Shown: positions 35,716 to 46,564 of the stretch, in pieces | How the letters are laid out: each line of letters starts with the position of its first letter | How positions within the stretch are numbered: the first letter of the stretch is position 1 | Assembly (NCBI GenBank): GCA_973895155.1 | Contig: OZ316895.1 | Span: 6,882,001-6,946,000 of the forward strand | From: Marsupella aquatica | Lineage: Eukaryota; Marchantiophyta | Reading direction: 5' to 3' | DNA: 64,000 bases | Notes under the pieces: model-generated | The model's database searches: none | Told to the model about the DNA's origin: nothing | What the model saw: only the letters and a program-made list of their open reading frames with translations | Position numbers and translations under genes: made by a program

Positions 35716-37067
35716 TTGTATGATGACTGTTAAGAGTGTCAATGGCAAACATGTGAAGAGCCTGAATGGAGATCCATAACAAAAAAACTAAGAAACATCA
35801 CACTGACCTGAGCAAGACCCAAAAACCACCCAAGGTCTTAAATTTTTTGTTGTCCCCGTTGAGGGATCTGGCCATAAGAAGGCAAACTTCACTTAATGTC
35901 TCTCATGTTTTGTAGTATAGACTGCCTTTCTAAACCCACAGCCTTAAGAATTCCTTCAACCCGGGTCTCTGAACTTTCTCATTTTTGATGATTTTGAAGA
36001 CTGAGTGTGTATTTCATTCTTACTACTGCACAAAAACACTATATGTTTAATTATGTACATTACATGAAACCCTTTCAGGCCCTTGTCCATATGTATCCTG
36101 GTTTGTGTGGGGATGATGAAATGTTGTGATCTGGAATCTATTCTAGTACCTGCCCAAAACCAACTGCCTTGATGAAGAGGATCATTTCAACAAATGAATT
36201 CAAAAGTCACAGAATGAAGGAGGGGATTGTTGGACATTATGATTAATGTTTGTTATTGTACTCACTGTTTTGAAGGGTCTAAGATTGCTGACTACTGGCC
36301 ACACCCTTGCCTTAAATCTGGATGAGGTAGGCCTTTATTTGGTCTTGTAAACTTTTGTCATTTTGATTTTAACAATTCAGGTCTCCTTCAAATACCCATT
36401 GCCACTTACAATATGAAATGAGATTAGGTAACGTATCCAAGTAAATAATTTCTGATCAAGTTGCTAATATGTCATCTGTTTACCTGTTGTTGGCATGCAT
36501 GTACTATTCTATTGGCAATGAAGGCTAAAGTGGGAGCTGCCTTTACCTCAGTTGGAGTACTGTACCTCAAAATCAATCTATTCATTAAAAATGAATTATT
36601 ATTCAATTTATGAACATTTGGGTAACAAAAAGTGTACATTTGGCTTTCAAAAAGTGTATAATTGGACAAGAAATAAAGATGTTTGCCATCAAAAGTACCA
36701 CCATGTTCATCCTTTGTAAATAAACTAGGATGAGACTCCTTCTAGTAAAGATCATTTTTGCAACCTCAAGTTTACAATTGATCATTTAGGTGTAGAATAG
36801 TGTACTATATTGTACCTTTTGGGGTTAAAAAGTGTACATTTAGAGAACAAAAAGTGAACATTTAGAGGACTAAAAGTGAACAAAATAAAATACACTTTTA
36901 ATGAATAGAGTGATTAAATGTATGTCTATTCTTCACTTGTGCACACATTTGCTTCACATGACGCTCTAGAAGATGGTATGGAAGGGTTTTGGAGTTGTCT
37001 AGAGCTCTGCAAGATGTCACAAAAGAAAGATGTGCAACTGTGTTTTTGATTAGGTAGCGCTGCAATC
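35716..37067. other. Spacer between PHD module and tnp2 gene
   Basis: AT-rich. Contains repeated aaaagtgtacatttag and aaaaagtgaacattta words (36620-36900). An AG acceptor (gattag, 37048-37053) lies 14 bp before the tnp2 ATG, so an upstream non-coding or coding exon is likely somewhere here. Confidence 0.4.
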
Positions 37068-40000
37068 ATGGCTTCTAGCCAGACTGGGTCACATAACACT
37101 GCACATACAACAGAGGCAGACAACCTGAGAAGTTTACCTCTTTCCCATCCATGTCGAATACAACGACGTGATGATAACTTATGGGCTCGGGAACAGACAG
37201 CTTGCTCTGGTAGTGCTCATCATAGAATGTATTGCTCTTGCATGGAATGCAAAGGGATTGTTAAGACTACTTGAAAGACCAGTCGACAACATCTTTTTAA
37301 ATATGGCCGCTACCCTGCCTGTCGAGTGTGGGTAGGAGAGGGTGAAGACTCTTCTGATGAGGAGTGGAGATCCAATTACATCCGTAACTCTGGTCCAGAG
37401 GCACTAAGGGCAGGAATGTCTCGAGAGGCAATCCACTCAGGCCAACCATCAATAGATGTTGAAGAGAAAGTACAAGTTTTACTTCAGGAGACATTGGCAA
37501 GAGCTTCTGAAGAGTGTGAGGAATATGTGGACAATGATCCTCCTTTTGATATAGATTCAATGTTTCAAAATGATGAGAATGAGGCAGATCCACCCTCTGC
37601 TGAGACCAATCATGAGGACACACCTACAGCAGGGCATCCTATGAATCCTATCCCTCTGCAAGGGTCCCCGCAAGGGTCTTTAGAAGAAGCCATGAGACCC
37701 TTATTTCCAGGTAGTAAGACAGATGTAGTTTCCTTCATGTTGTTGTTTTTAAACATCTGTCACAACAATAGGTTCTCAAACACGGGAGTGAATGCCATGC
37801 TGTCTTTATTGACTGAGCATGGAATGCCAACAGAGCACACTCTCCCTAAGAACCTATATGCTGCAAAACAATTACTGAGAAAATTGGGTTTAGACTATGA
37901 GAGAATCCCAGTCTGTGAGAACGGATGTATGTTATTTAGAAATGAGACTGCAGAGTTGGACAATTGTTCCAAGTGTAATCAGCCAAAGATGAAGTTAGTA
38001 GGGAATTTGTTACAGCCTGTGAAGGTCTTGAGATATTTCCCTATAATCCCTCGATTGAAGAGATTGTATGCCACTAAGGGTACATCTAGGCTAATGACTT
38101 GGCATCATGAGAACAAGAGCAAGGACAACATGGTCCGACATCCAGCAGATTCAAAGGCATGGAAACATGTGGACACAGAGATTGACCCTGATTTTGCTGC
38201 TGAGCCAAGGAATGTGCGAATGGGATTGGCACTTGATGGGGTAAATCCATTTGGGAATAATTCTACTGCCTGGTCTACATGGCCAATCCTGCTGTTGAAT
38301 TATAATATCCCTCATTGGCTTTCCACAAAGAAGTTCTTTGTCATGCTAGCTCTTCTAATTCCAGGTCCTGTGTCTGTAAGCGAGGAACAATTTGATGTAT
38401 ACATGGCTCCACTTGTGGATGAACGTGAGACATTATGGTCAGAAGGAGTAGATTGTTTTGATGTTCTACCAAGGCCAGGATTGCAGCAACAGTTCAAGCT
38501 AAGGGCTTCAATATTGTGGACAATCAATGATTATCCTGCATATGCATTAGTCTTTGGCCAACAACATGCAGGGTACAAAGGATGTGTGGTTTGTGGGCCA
38601 AATTGTGTGGCACATGGTTCAAAACAGTTGGGCAAGTTACTATTTTCTGGCCATCGTTGCTGGTTACCATAGAGGCACTATTTCCGCAAAGAGGAAGTGG
38701 CAAAATACTTTAATGGTGAGGTAGAGGCACGAGCTGCACCGTGTAGAGTGTCCAGCTCTGATAGGAAATGTTGGGGAGAGGAGACCGCTGAATATGTGGA
38801 GGAGAAACCAGGGAATGCACTGGATGATGAAAATTCTCCAGTAAAGGCGAATGGAGTGAAGAGGGTTACTGGATTATACAAGTTGCCGTACTAGAGTGTA
38901 AGTATCTGGTTCCCCATACTGAATCCCTCAGTGTGTAATGTTAAGTAGCAAAGAGTAACATTTCTTATTCTAACTTAGTTTGTACTGAACTGTGCTTCCA
39001 ATGCAGAAACTTCTCATCAACCATTGTTTGGATCCCATGCACTGTGAGAAGAATCTTGCACACAACATTGTGCACACTATTTTGGGGACAAAGGATACTC
39101 CTTCTGTTCGAGAAGACATGAAAGTCATGGACGTGCGGGAACACCTGTGGCTGGTTCCAAATCCAGATCCAAAAAAGGATTCAAAGATCATGCCGCCAGC
39201 CCCATATTGCCTCAGTAAGACAGAGAAGACTAAGTTCTTAGAGGTATTGTTGACCTTTAAAGGGCCCACTGGTTTCAGCAGTTCTCTGGCTAAATGTGTC
39301 ACAATTAAGAAGAAGTTATCAGGGCTGAAATCTCACGATTTCCACCACCTCATGCAACAAATCCTTTCATTGGCAACAATAGGATTACTTGATGAGGGTG
39401 TTCGGTTGGCCATAGCCAGAGTGAGAAATGTGTGGCGTACCATCTGTGCCAAGGTTTGGGATCCCTCACAGTACGACTTTGTGATGATGGATGCTGCATT
39501 CACACTCTGCCTTATGGAAATTCATTTCCCACCAAGCTTCTTTGATGTCATGACCCATCTGCTGATTCATCTGGTTCAGGAACTAGACATCTATGGTCCA
39601 GTGAACATTAGATGGATGTACCCAATAGAAAGATATCTAAAGACCTTGAAGGGTTATGTTCGAAATAAGGCACGTCCAGAGGCTTCTATGGCTGAAGGCT
39701 ACCTTCTGGATGAATCTTTAGGATTCCTTTCTGAATACATGATCAATGTTAAGGGGACAGGAATGAGAACATGGGACTTGGAGGAGAATCCTGGTGTTGC
39801 AGACATTGTCTTGGAAGGAGCTGGAAAACAAATCACCTTGGAGTGGAATGATATGATAGCTATGCATCATTACATACTGGAGAATGAAGAGTTGGTGGAA
39901 CCATGGTATAGGTATGAGCATGGTTTATATTGTTAAGTTCTCTGTTGTTTATTATTAAACAGAATTGAGTTTTGAGCAGAAATTGTGTGGGCCTAGGAGC

Positions 40001-40825
40001 TGACTGTCATTCTTGCCATGCAGGGTTTATGATGATCAAAAGGAGGCAGTTACCAAGCACATAGCAGATTTCCAGAAAGAATGGATGAAGAATCCAGGAA
40101 ATCGGAGGAATCATGTGCCTTATCCCTCTGATTTGGATGAGTTGCCTCCTTTTAGAGAATGGTTTGAAGTGACAATTAGAAGGCATAATTTTGAGAATGA
40201 GTTTGAACGAATGGTGTTGGCAGCATATAGTGTACCACCTAGTCTGAAGGCACTGCGGTACAGGGTCTGCAGAGCCTATGGGCACCATTGGAGGACCATT
40301 CCATCACTAGGTTCCTTGATTGATTGTGACTCATCTGGGTTCAAGACTTTTGATTGTGGGATGGCTTGTACATTCACTGAGAAGCGGGTCATTAGGTCAG
40401 GGGCAATAGTAGATGAATCTGTACAATATGTGGGGGTGTTGACAGACATCTTAGTGTTGAACTATGGGCCTCTGATAAAGGAAGTGGTCCTTTTCAAAGG
40501 AAGGTGGGCAAACCCATCTTGGACTCCCAAAGCCACTGCAAGTATGAGATATGATGCGTCTGGATTGTGGCAAGTAAATTTTCAGAAGGAGCTGGGTGCT
40601 TCCAAGAAAATGGACTATGTATTGCCACGACAGATAGAACAGGTGTTTTTTTACCCAAATGATAAGGGGATTGCATGGAGGACAATCCTCCACAAGGAAT
40701 CCAGGTCTACAAGAGTGCTGGGTGATTACATGGAAGTTGATTTCCATGATACTATGGATGACAATGCCTCGGGGGCCTCAATCCAAGGGGTGTCCCATAT
40801 CACGCTCGAAGTTTTGGGGGAATAA
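37068..40825 (+). pseudogene. CACTA tnp2 transposase with DUF4218/DUF4216-type C-terminus
   Basis: Three exons, 37068-38897, 39007-39911, 40024-40825, with GT-AG borders and matching phases, about 1179 codons. N-terminus: MYCSCMECKG zinc-type motif. Transposase_21 core (about residues 240-530): TWHHENKS, HPADSKAWKH, RNVRMGLALDGVNPFG, TINDYPAYALVFG. Exon 2 has LDPMHCEKN, LKSHDFHHLMQQIL, FPPSFFDVMTHLLIHL and RWMYPIERYLKTLKGYVRN (DUF4218-like); exon 3 has SGAIVDESVQYVGVL and LFKGRWA (DUF4216-like). It would bind element ends and catalyse cut-and-paste transposition. Three in-frame stops (TGA 37272, TAG 38670, TAG 38892) but no frameshift. The last replaces a conserved Trp of the LPYW motif. Non-autonomous now. 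Confidence 0.92.
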
Positions 40826-41045
40826 ACACCCTAAAAGTTAAGTCAATAAAGTTTTTTTTAGGAATTTTTTACCCCTAACTTAATAGAATATTCCAAGAAT
40901 ATTCCCATATTTGATAATAAAAAACCCTATGATTCTTATAATTCTCAAAATTGGATTAAAATAACCCTAATTTTCTTAAACAAAAATTTAAAAGTATTTC
41001 ACTAAACCCAATAAAAAACCCTATACTTATTCGCGCGTGATGGGT
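40820..41045 (-). repeat. Long inverted repeat, right arm
   Basis: Reverse-complement partner of 33438-33660. It begins inside the tnp2 stop region and ends at the ATG of the next small ORF (41040), so it occupies the entire spacer between the two transposon genes. Confidence 0.65.
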
Positions 41046-44000
41046 CGGAAGAAAAGAAGTGAGGACCCTGAGGACAATGCTAAGTTTCACATAGAGTTGG
41101 CAGAAGCCTGTATAACTAGACAGGAGCCTGGACCAAGTACTACAGACAAAGGAAAAAGAAAGTATAAAAGGAAATGAATGGTTTGAAGATACTGTACAGT
41201 CCGGTTTCATTTAGTTGGGAGTGGGATCATACTAACATGGCATGCCATAGTCTAGCAGTGAATGCAGCGAATACCTCCATATGAAGAGGAACGAAATAAG
41301 AAGGTAGCAGACAACAATAGAAAATTCAGGGAGATATTTGGAGAAAATTTCAATTTCATGTGAGTATAATCTTGCATGTTGTTTTGAATGTGCAAAGATG
41401 TGTTAATATTGCTCATCAGCAATATGAGTTGGTTTTTGATACTTGTCATTCATTCATTGATATTCTCTCATGTAGACTGGGTGCAACACAGACCGTAGGG
41501 TGCAAGAAGGAAACAAGTGCACGTCGAACTCCTAGAAGTGAGGCTACCACACAGAGAAGACAGAGTTCCAGACTATCAAGAATTGCCTCAGTGAGTATGG
41601 CAGAGTCTGGTGATGAGGGCTCTGAATCAGATTATGACACTGATGCTGTGTACAGTGAAGATGAGAAACCAGAAAATTCATCCAAGGTGAGATTCCTATT
41701 ACATTTCACCAACATTATGAGGAAACTATAGACATTGGTAATGATTCTGTTTAATAACATTCATTTTAACTTGATCTGGACAAGAACATCTGCAACCTCC
41801 ATCTAAGAACTTTGCAAATGCAAAAGAAACCCCTACAAAGGTTGGACCTTCCATGAGTGGCATGGTGCAATGTTACAAAGACCCTGTGACTGGCCAACTA
41901 TTTGAATGTAAGTAATTTCAGAGATTTTCAATGTATTTTTCAATGTTGATCTATATGAATGTTGGATTCATAACTCCAGTGGTTTGCATGTGCATGTATA
42001 GTGGTGGTTCCATCAACATCGATTAGGAAATCTGGACACTCTGTAGTAGTGACATCCAGTCAGGGTTCAGGTAAGTCAAATTCAATGAAGGGTCCTCCTA
42101 TTATATTGTAATATTTCTTGTCCCTCATTTGCAATTGTGGATGATCAATATTGGATGCTCATTGTGTATGTAGAGGGAAGAAAGACTGCAATAGAGCAAT
42201 GCAGGGAATCTCGGCAAGCCAAAAAACAATTCCAGAGAACCGGTAGTGCAAGAAGGGCTGACAATAAGAAGGGAAAATTGATAACGGTAAGATTTTCATT
42301 GCACATTTCACATTTGTGGCCTACAGTTTGTGTACTCAGAAGCAATTGTGTGTTTGTTTCATTCCCAATGTTGATGACTATCATTTGTGGTGTTTTTTTC
42401 AGATTCATGACAATGATATTGATGATTCTCATCCTAATAAACCATATTGGATGGAGGAGCTATGTGCCAATGTCTTGAGGCTTTTTGATGTATTAGAACC
42501 TGATATGGAACAAACAAGATCCAAACATAATTGAGGATGTGCAGAAATTGATGAAGGCAGATTGGGAGTATCCAGATAAGCAATCAGTGTCTGACAAGAA
42601 ATTTATTAGTCACTGTCGGACATTATTGAAAAGAGAACGTCACAAACTAAATACTTATTGGAAGGATGTATGTAAACGTGATCACTCCAAACCAGGACCT
42701 CAATATGTTGACCCATTGAAATGGGCACGACTGGTGGATCATTTTGATAGTCCTGCTTTGCTTGCAAGGAGTGCTATGATGAAAGCAAGGAGGGCAGAAG
42801 TGGTGAACAAAGAGCATTTTGGAAGAGGAGGGGCTGCTGGAGCAGAAAAAAGATTGGTAAGAATCTTCAGATGGTCCATCTCATTGCAGGTCTAGACTGT
42901 CATTTGAATTGAAGTGTTTATCTAGTATAGGAATAAACAATGATATGATGAGTTCTCATTAATATTCCAATTGCTTTGAATGTGATTATGTGTTTCCAGA
43001 AAGCAAAAGGAATGAAGAGCCCTGTTATATCAAAACTTGTGTCTAGTAGTCCAGTCCCCCAAGTGCAGATCAGTCCATCTATGGGCAGTGGTGAACATCG
43101 AGGCAGTAGTTTTGTTGGAATTGGATCTGCACATGGATCAGCGGTATGTAATGAAAACCTGTGTATATATTCAATTTTGATTATCAGTTATCCATGATGT
43201 TCAAATTATCATTGATGATTGACATTGTATGGTGTGTTTGTGTATGTAGACTCCACTGTCCAGGGAAACTACAATTGAGGAACCAACTTGATTACTCAAG
43301 CTTGAACAGTCTGTGGAGAATTTAACCAAGCTTGAATTCAAAGTGGACAATTTGACATCTATGATGACTTCTTTCATTGCACAAAATCAACAGAATCAGT
43401 TCCATATGCAATTATCAAATGCAATTGCTACTAAGGTGGTGGTTGAGCCTAAAGGTAGTAGCAGGAAACGTTCTCTTACTTTCTCAGGTGATGGTGATGG
43501 TAAGAACATACAAACTTATACTCTAAACATGTTACATATAACACGGTGACGAACCAAACGAGAAGTGTGACGCCTAATGGAGAAGGGTGTTTTCAATTTC
43601 GATCGATAGCTTTTTCTCTCGACAACCTTGAATGCCAATCCAATAAACATAACAATACCGGTATTTGTTGTCCTCCAGGATCACATTAACCATGGGTTAA
43701 GTTTTGTAGTTAACCGCGCAGTTTATGCAGTTTACCGTCTCAAGTGGATTTTTTTAAACTGTTTGGTTGCGCAATGCAAAGAGCGATCCGCGTATCGCTC
43801 TTCACTTAATTTCAAGACTCCAAAACAAACGATATTCTCACTCATGGGCGTTTCATATTGGAGATTTCTTTACTTAGCCGCGATTTTGCGATCGGGCAAA
43901 ACGAGAAGGGTGGTCACACTTCTCGTTTGGTCCGTCATTGTGTTATATGCAATAGTTTATTTTTCAATTTAGAATGAAGTTTTCTAAGCATTTATTGTTT

Positions 44001-44636
44001 GGTTTTGTGGTAGCTTCTTCAGGGGAGAATCCTGTATCACAGCGAGAGAAATCAGATACTTTAACAAGGTAGAAGCCAAAGCCAAGTATGGGAGAAGCAA
44101 ATTTGGGAGCACTACAGGAACCTTGCGTTGTACAAAGCAACATTGGTAATGGTGAGAGTGATGAGATTGCTGTCACAGATGAACAGATAGTGTCAAATGC
44201 AATTTAGGAACAAAAGGCTACACCACCTAGGCCTTCAAAGAGATTCAAGAAATCAACCCCTATCACTATCTCACCTAGTGAACGAGGACCAGTTCTCTCC
44301 CCAAATCCAGCAGCAAAGGTGAATTTGTTTTCAGTTGGCTTATGTTCTTAAATTGATGATATGCCCAAATCAGTACTACAAGACAGTATTTGTCCTAACA
44401 ATTTTGTGTGGCAATTTTCAAAAGGAGATGCTGTAGAAGTACGAAGCGTTGTGGATCGCTCTACAGTTGTTGCTAGAGGTGAAGTGATAGGGTTACCAGG
44501 AGAGGATAAATTTCATTGTGTCATGATTGAGAGTCCTTGGGTGCGAGTATTAGTTAAGGCAGTGTATTGTGGTGATGCAGCATTGCCAATGCCCAACAAA
44601 GAAGAGAAACAACTCTGCTTACGGAGGGTCCATTTC
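41040..44636 (+). pseudogene. Transposase_24-like second CACTA gene, multi-exon, decayed
   Basis: A basic first ORF (41040-41177, MGRKKRSEDP...) is followed by exon-like segments at about 41476-41686, 41786-41909, 42002-42071, 42173-42286, 42403-42856, 43004-43143, 43250-43500, 44012-44319 and 44356-44636, most with clear GT and AG borders. The 42539-42856 part (DWEYPDKQ, RTLLKRERHKLNTYWKD, LLARSAMMKARRAEVVNKEHFGRGG) matches the Transposase_24 pattern of CACTA second genes. The last segment ends with a VLVKAVYCGDAALPMP motif typical of their C-termini. Damage: a frameshift near 42515, stops at 43289 (TGA), 44070 (TAG) and 44205 (TAG), and a MITE in the intron before exon 9. A TNPA-like DNA-binding accessory role is inferred. 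Confidence 0.65.
43535..43950. mobile_element. MITE (~0.4 kb) in an intron of the CACTA gene
   Basis: Terminal inverted repeats of about 35 bp: left catataacac-gg-tgacgaaccaaacgag-aagtgtgac, right arm reads the same in reverse complement with two or three changes (aa for gg, g for a). No coding capacity. The internal part has ttaaccatgggttaa and a gagcgat...atcgctc inverted repeat. A target duplication could not be fixed because similarity runs to the very edge. Related terminal words occur at 29750 and 30402. Confidence 0.8.
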
Positions 44637-44638
44637 AG

Positions 44639-45705
44639 ATTTCTGGCTGTGGCCATGTATACTGTGGCATTTGTGCAATAGACCGGGAAGCTGGAACCTG
44701 CAAATCGGCAAAATGTTCAAAATACGTGACAACCCAGGTCCTATACAGGCCAGCTGATTTGAGGCTAGTGAATGGTGGTGCGGAGTCAAAAGGGAAGGCG
44801 CAAAGAGAATATGATGTCCGACACCCACCTTCTCCAAAATTTGATACAGTCTTGGAATATCTGAAGTCGATTCCGTTGGACACTACAAGACAGGGCAGCA
44901 ACAAAAGCTTTGTGCCCAGGCAGAAGGCTCTTGTTTTCTCACAATGGACTTCGTGTCTCGACATGCTTGAGCCACACATTCTGAAGGCTGGTCTAAAATT
45001 CACAAGGATTGATGGAGGAATGAATTCCAATGTCAGAGAACAAGCCTTGAATGATTTCAAGACGACCCCAGAGGTACAACCGTCATTATCCGTGCAGATC
45101 GGTGTCTGTATTTGTTCAAAGGGTAAACTCTTTATATTCTAATTAAACTTTTTCTACTCATTTCATGCAGATCAGCATTATCCTCTTGTCCTTGATGGCA
45201 ACAAACACAGGACTCAACATCACTGAGGCTACACATGTTCTTATGGTAGACGGGTGGTGGAATCCCACGGTAGAGGACCAGGCCGTCGATCGGTCACATC
45301 GTATTGGGCAAACAAGGCCGGTGAAAGTTGTCAGGTTTATCGCCAAAGATTTGATTGAATTGAAGATTTTGGAGCTGCAGGTAAGATTAGAAGTGCTTGT
45401 GTGGATTGCATGGTGAATACAGTCACTCTGTGTATGGGGTATTATTGGGGTATGATTGAGGGATTTCAGTTTGCGTGCTTTGCCTAACAATTCCTACACG
45501 CACTCACTAGTAATGATGAATTACGAATTCCATATATGTGGTCTCTAACTGTAGGCATGTTGCATGTTTTGTGCAGAACAGAAAACGAGTGATGATCAGG
45601 GACATCATGTATGGCTGTGCAACCGGGAAAAAAGATAACATGGAACAAAATCTGGAGTTCATACTGGGAGAGAATCGGCAGCAGAGGTTCAATGCATCAG
45701 AGTAG
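44639..45705 (+). pseudogene. 3' part of a RAD5/RAD16-like SNF2 helicase gene
   Basis: Three exons with GT-AG borders and one continuous frame: 44639-45073, 45171-45380, 45577-45705 (TAG). Product: the second half of a RING finger (CGHVYCGICAIDRE...CKSAKC), then the helicase C-terminal lobe with KALVFSQWTSCLDML, RIDGGM (motif IV-V area), LLSLMATNTGLNITEATHV, WWNPTVEDQAVDRSHRIGQ (motif VI) and a normal C-terminus. The SNF2 N-terminal ATPase lobe (DEGH box) is absent. The acceptor at 44637-44638 follows directly on the transposase reading frame. Either a gene fragment captured by the transposon or a host gene cut by insertion. No internal stop, so the fragment is younger or better preserved than the transposon genes. 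Confidence 0.8.
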
Positions 45706-46560
45706 CTAAATGAGTTTTAGATAAGGTTCTCTATGGTGCTTGAGTCAGTTAGGCAGTGACACTCTTACTGTTCGTTTACTTGTCAGTGCCACTCTCGTTT
45801 CCTCCCGTTGTCATTTTAGTGCAGCGGGACAACGATGAGACTAGGAGGACAGAGCCTGAGTGGGTCTTTCCTTGCCACATATGTACCTGTTCAAGCCTCC
45901 TGCGGGAGCATTATGAATTGAACACTTCATCTTTGCATCATGTCCACTGTTTCTTTGGTATTCTTTCTTGTGTTCTTTTGTGTGTGTTTAGGGTTTAGGT
46001 TATGCACTTGCAAGACACACCGAATGATTACCCTTTGTACATAGGTAATTTACAAGCATAGCAGCCCATCCACTACAAGGAGAATTGGTTCCCTACTAAA
46101 TATGGGACAAATACCTTACCATGAATCGCTTTGATAAGAGGGGAATGAATTCCCGACTCCTCTTATGGAAATTACCCCCAATACTAAGGGGGGGGGAGCA
46201 TGGGGTACTTTGGGGTTAATTTCCCTACTTACCCCCTATATTCCCCTCTTTCAAACTCCTAACCTTGCAGATCTTCCTTGTGATCAACTTACCAATGTAT
46301 GCTGAGCTTGAGTTAGGTTCTAGTCTTGGAATGCCTTTATCCTTTGGGTTACTTACCGGAGTGCTTGGTTGTTTGTGCAGATAATGAGGACCGTTGAGCG
46401 AGGGTTGAGTTAGGGAGGAAGTGCAACCTCGTATGGAAGTGACCACCAAGAGTGCAAGAGGCATCAAGTTTCTTGCTCAAGGAGTTCTGTGGAGGCCTTC
46501 AAGCACCAAGGACACTTAGGCATGGGTATTGGGATTGGTGAGGGCGCTGGGTGGCTAGGT
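45706..46560. other. Spacer with a CACTA-like terminus
   Basis: No gene. CACTACAAGGAGAATTGG begins at 46071 and looks like a left CACTA end pointing right; 46134-46166 is a hairpin (ataagagg...cctcttat). No matching TAGTG end was found to the right. A run of nine or ten G lies near 46188. Confidence 0.4.
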
Positions 46561-46564
46561 CACC

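Larger units (their letters stand above)
33438..44640 (+). mobile_element. Decayed CACTA/En-Spm-like transposon module
   Basis: Three collinear plus-strand coding blocks: PHD-like (34219-35715), tnp2 transposase (37068-40825) and a Transposase_24-like gene (41040-44636). The tnp2 plus second-gene order is the classic CACTA layout. Ends are uncertain: no CACTA...TAGTG pair was found, and the long inverted repeat brackets only the first two genes. Limits given are those of recognisable content. Confidence 0.65.

Noticed and set aside
22230-38894. Stop codons removed by U-to-C RNA editing
   Set aside because: Such editing is known in plant organelles, not for nuclear transposon transcripts, and at least one stop replaces Trp, which U-to-C would not restore. 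Deamination decay is simpler.
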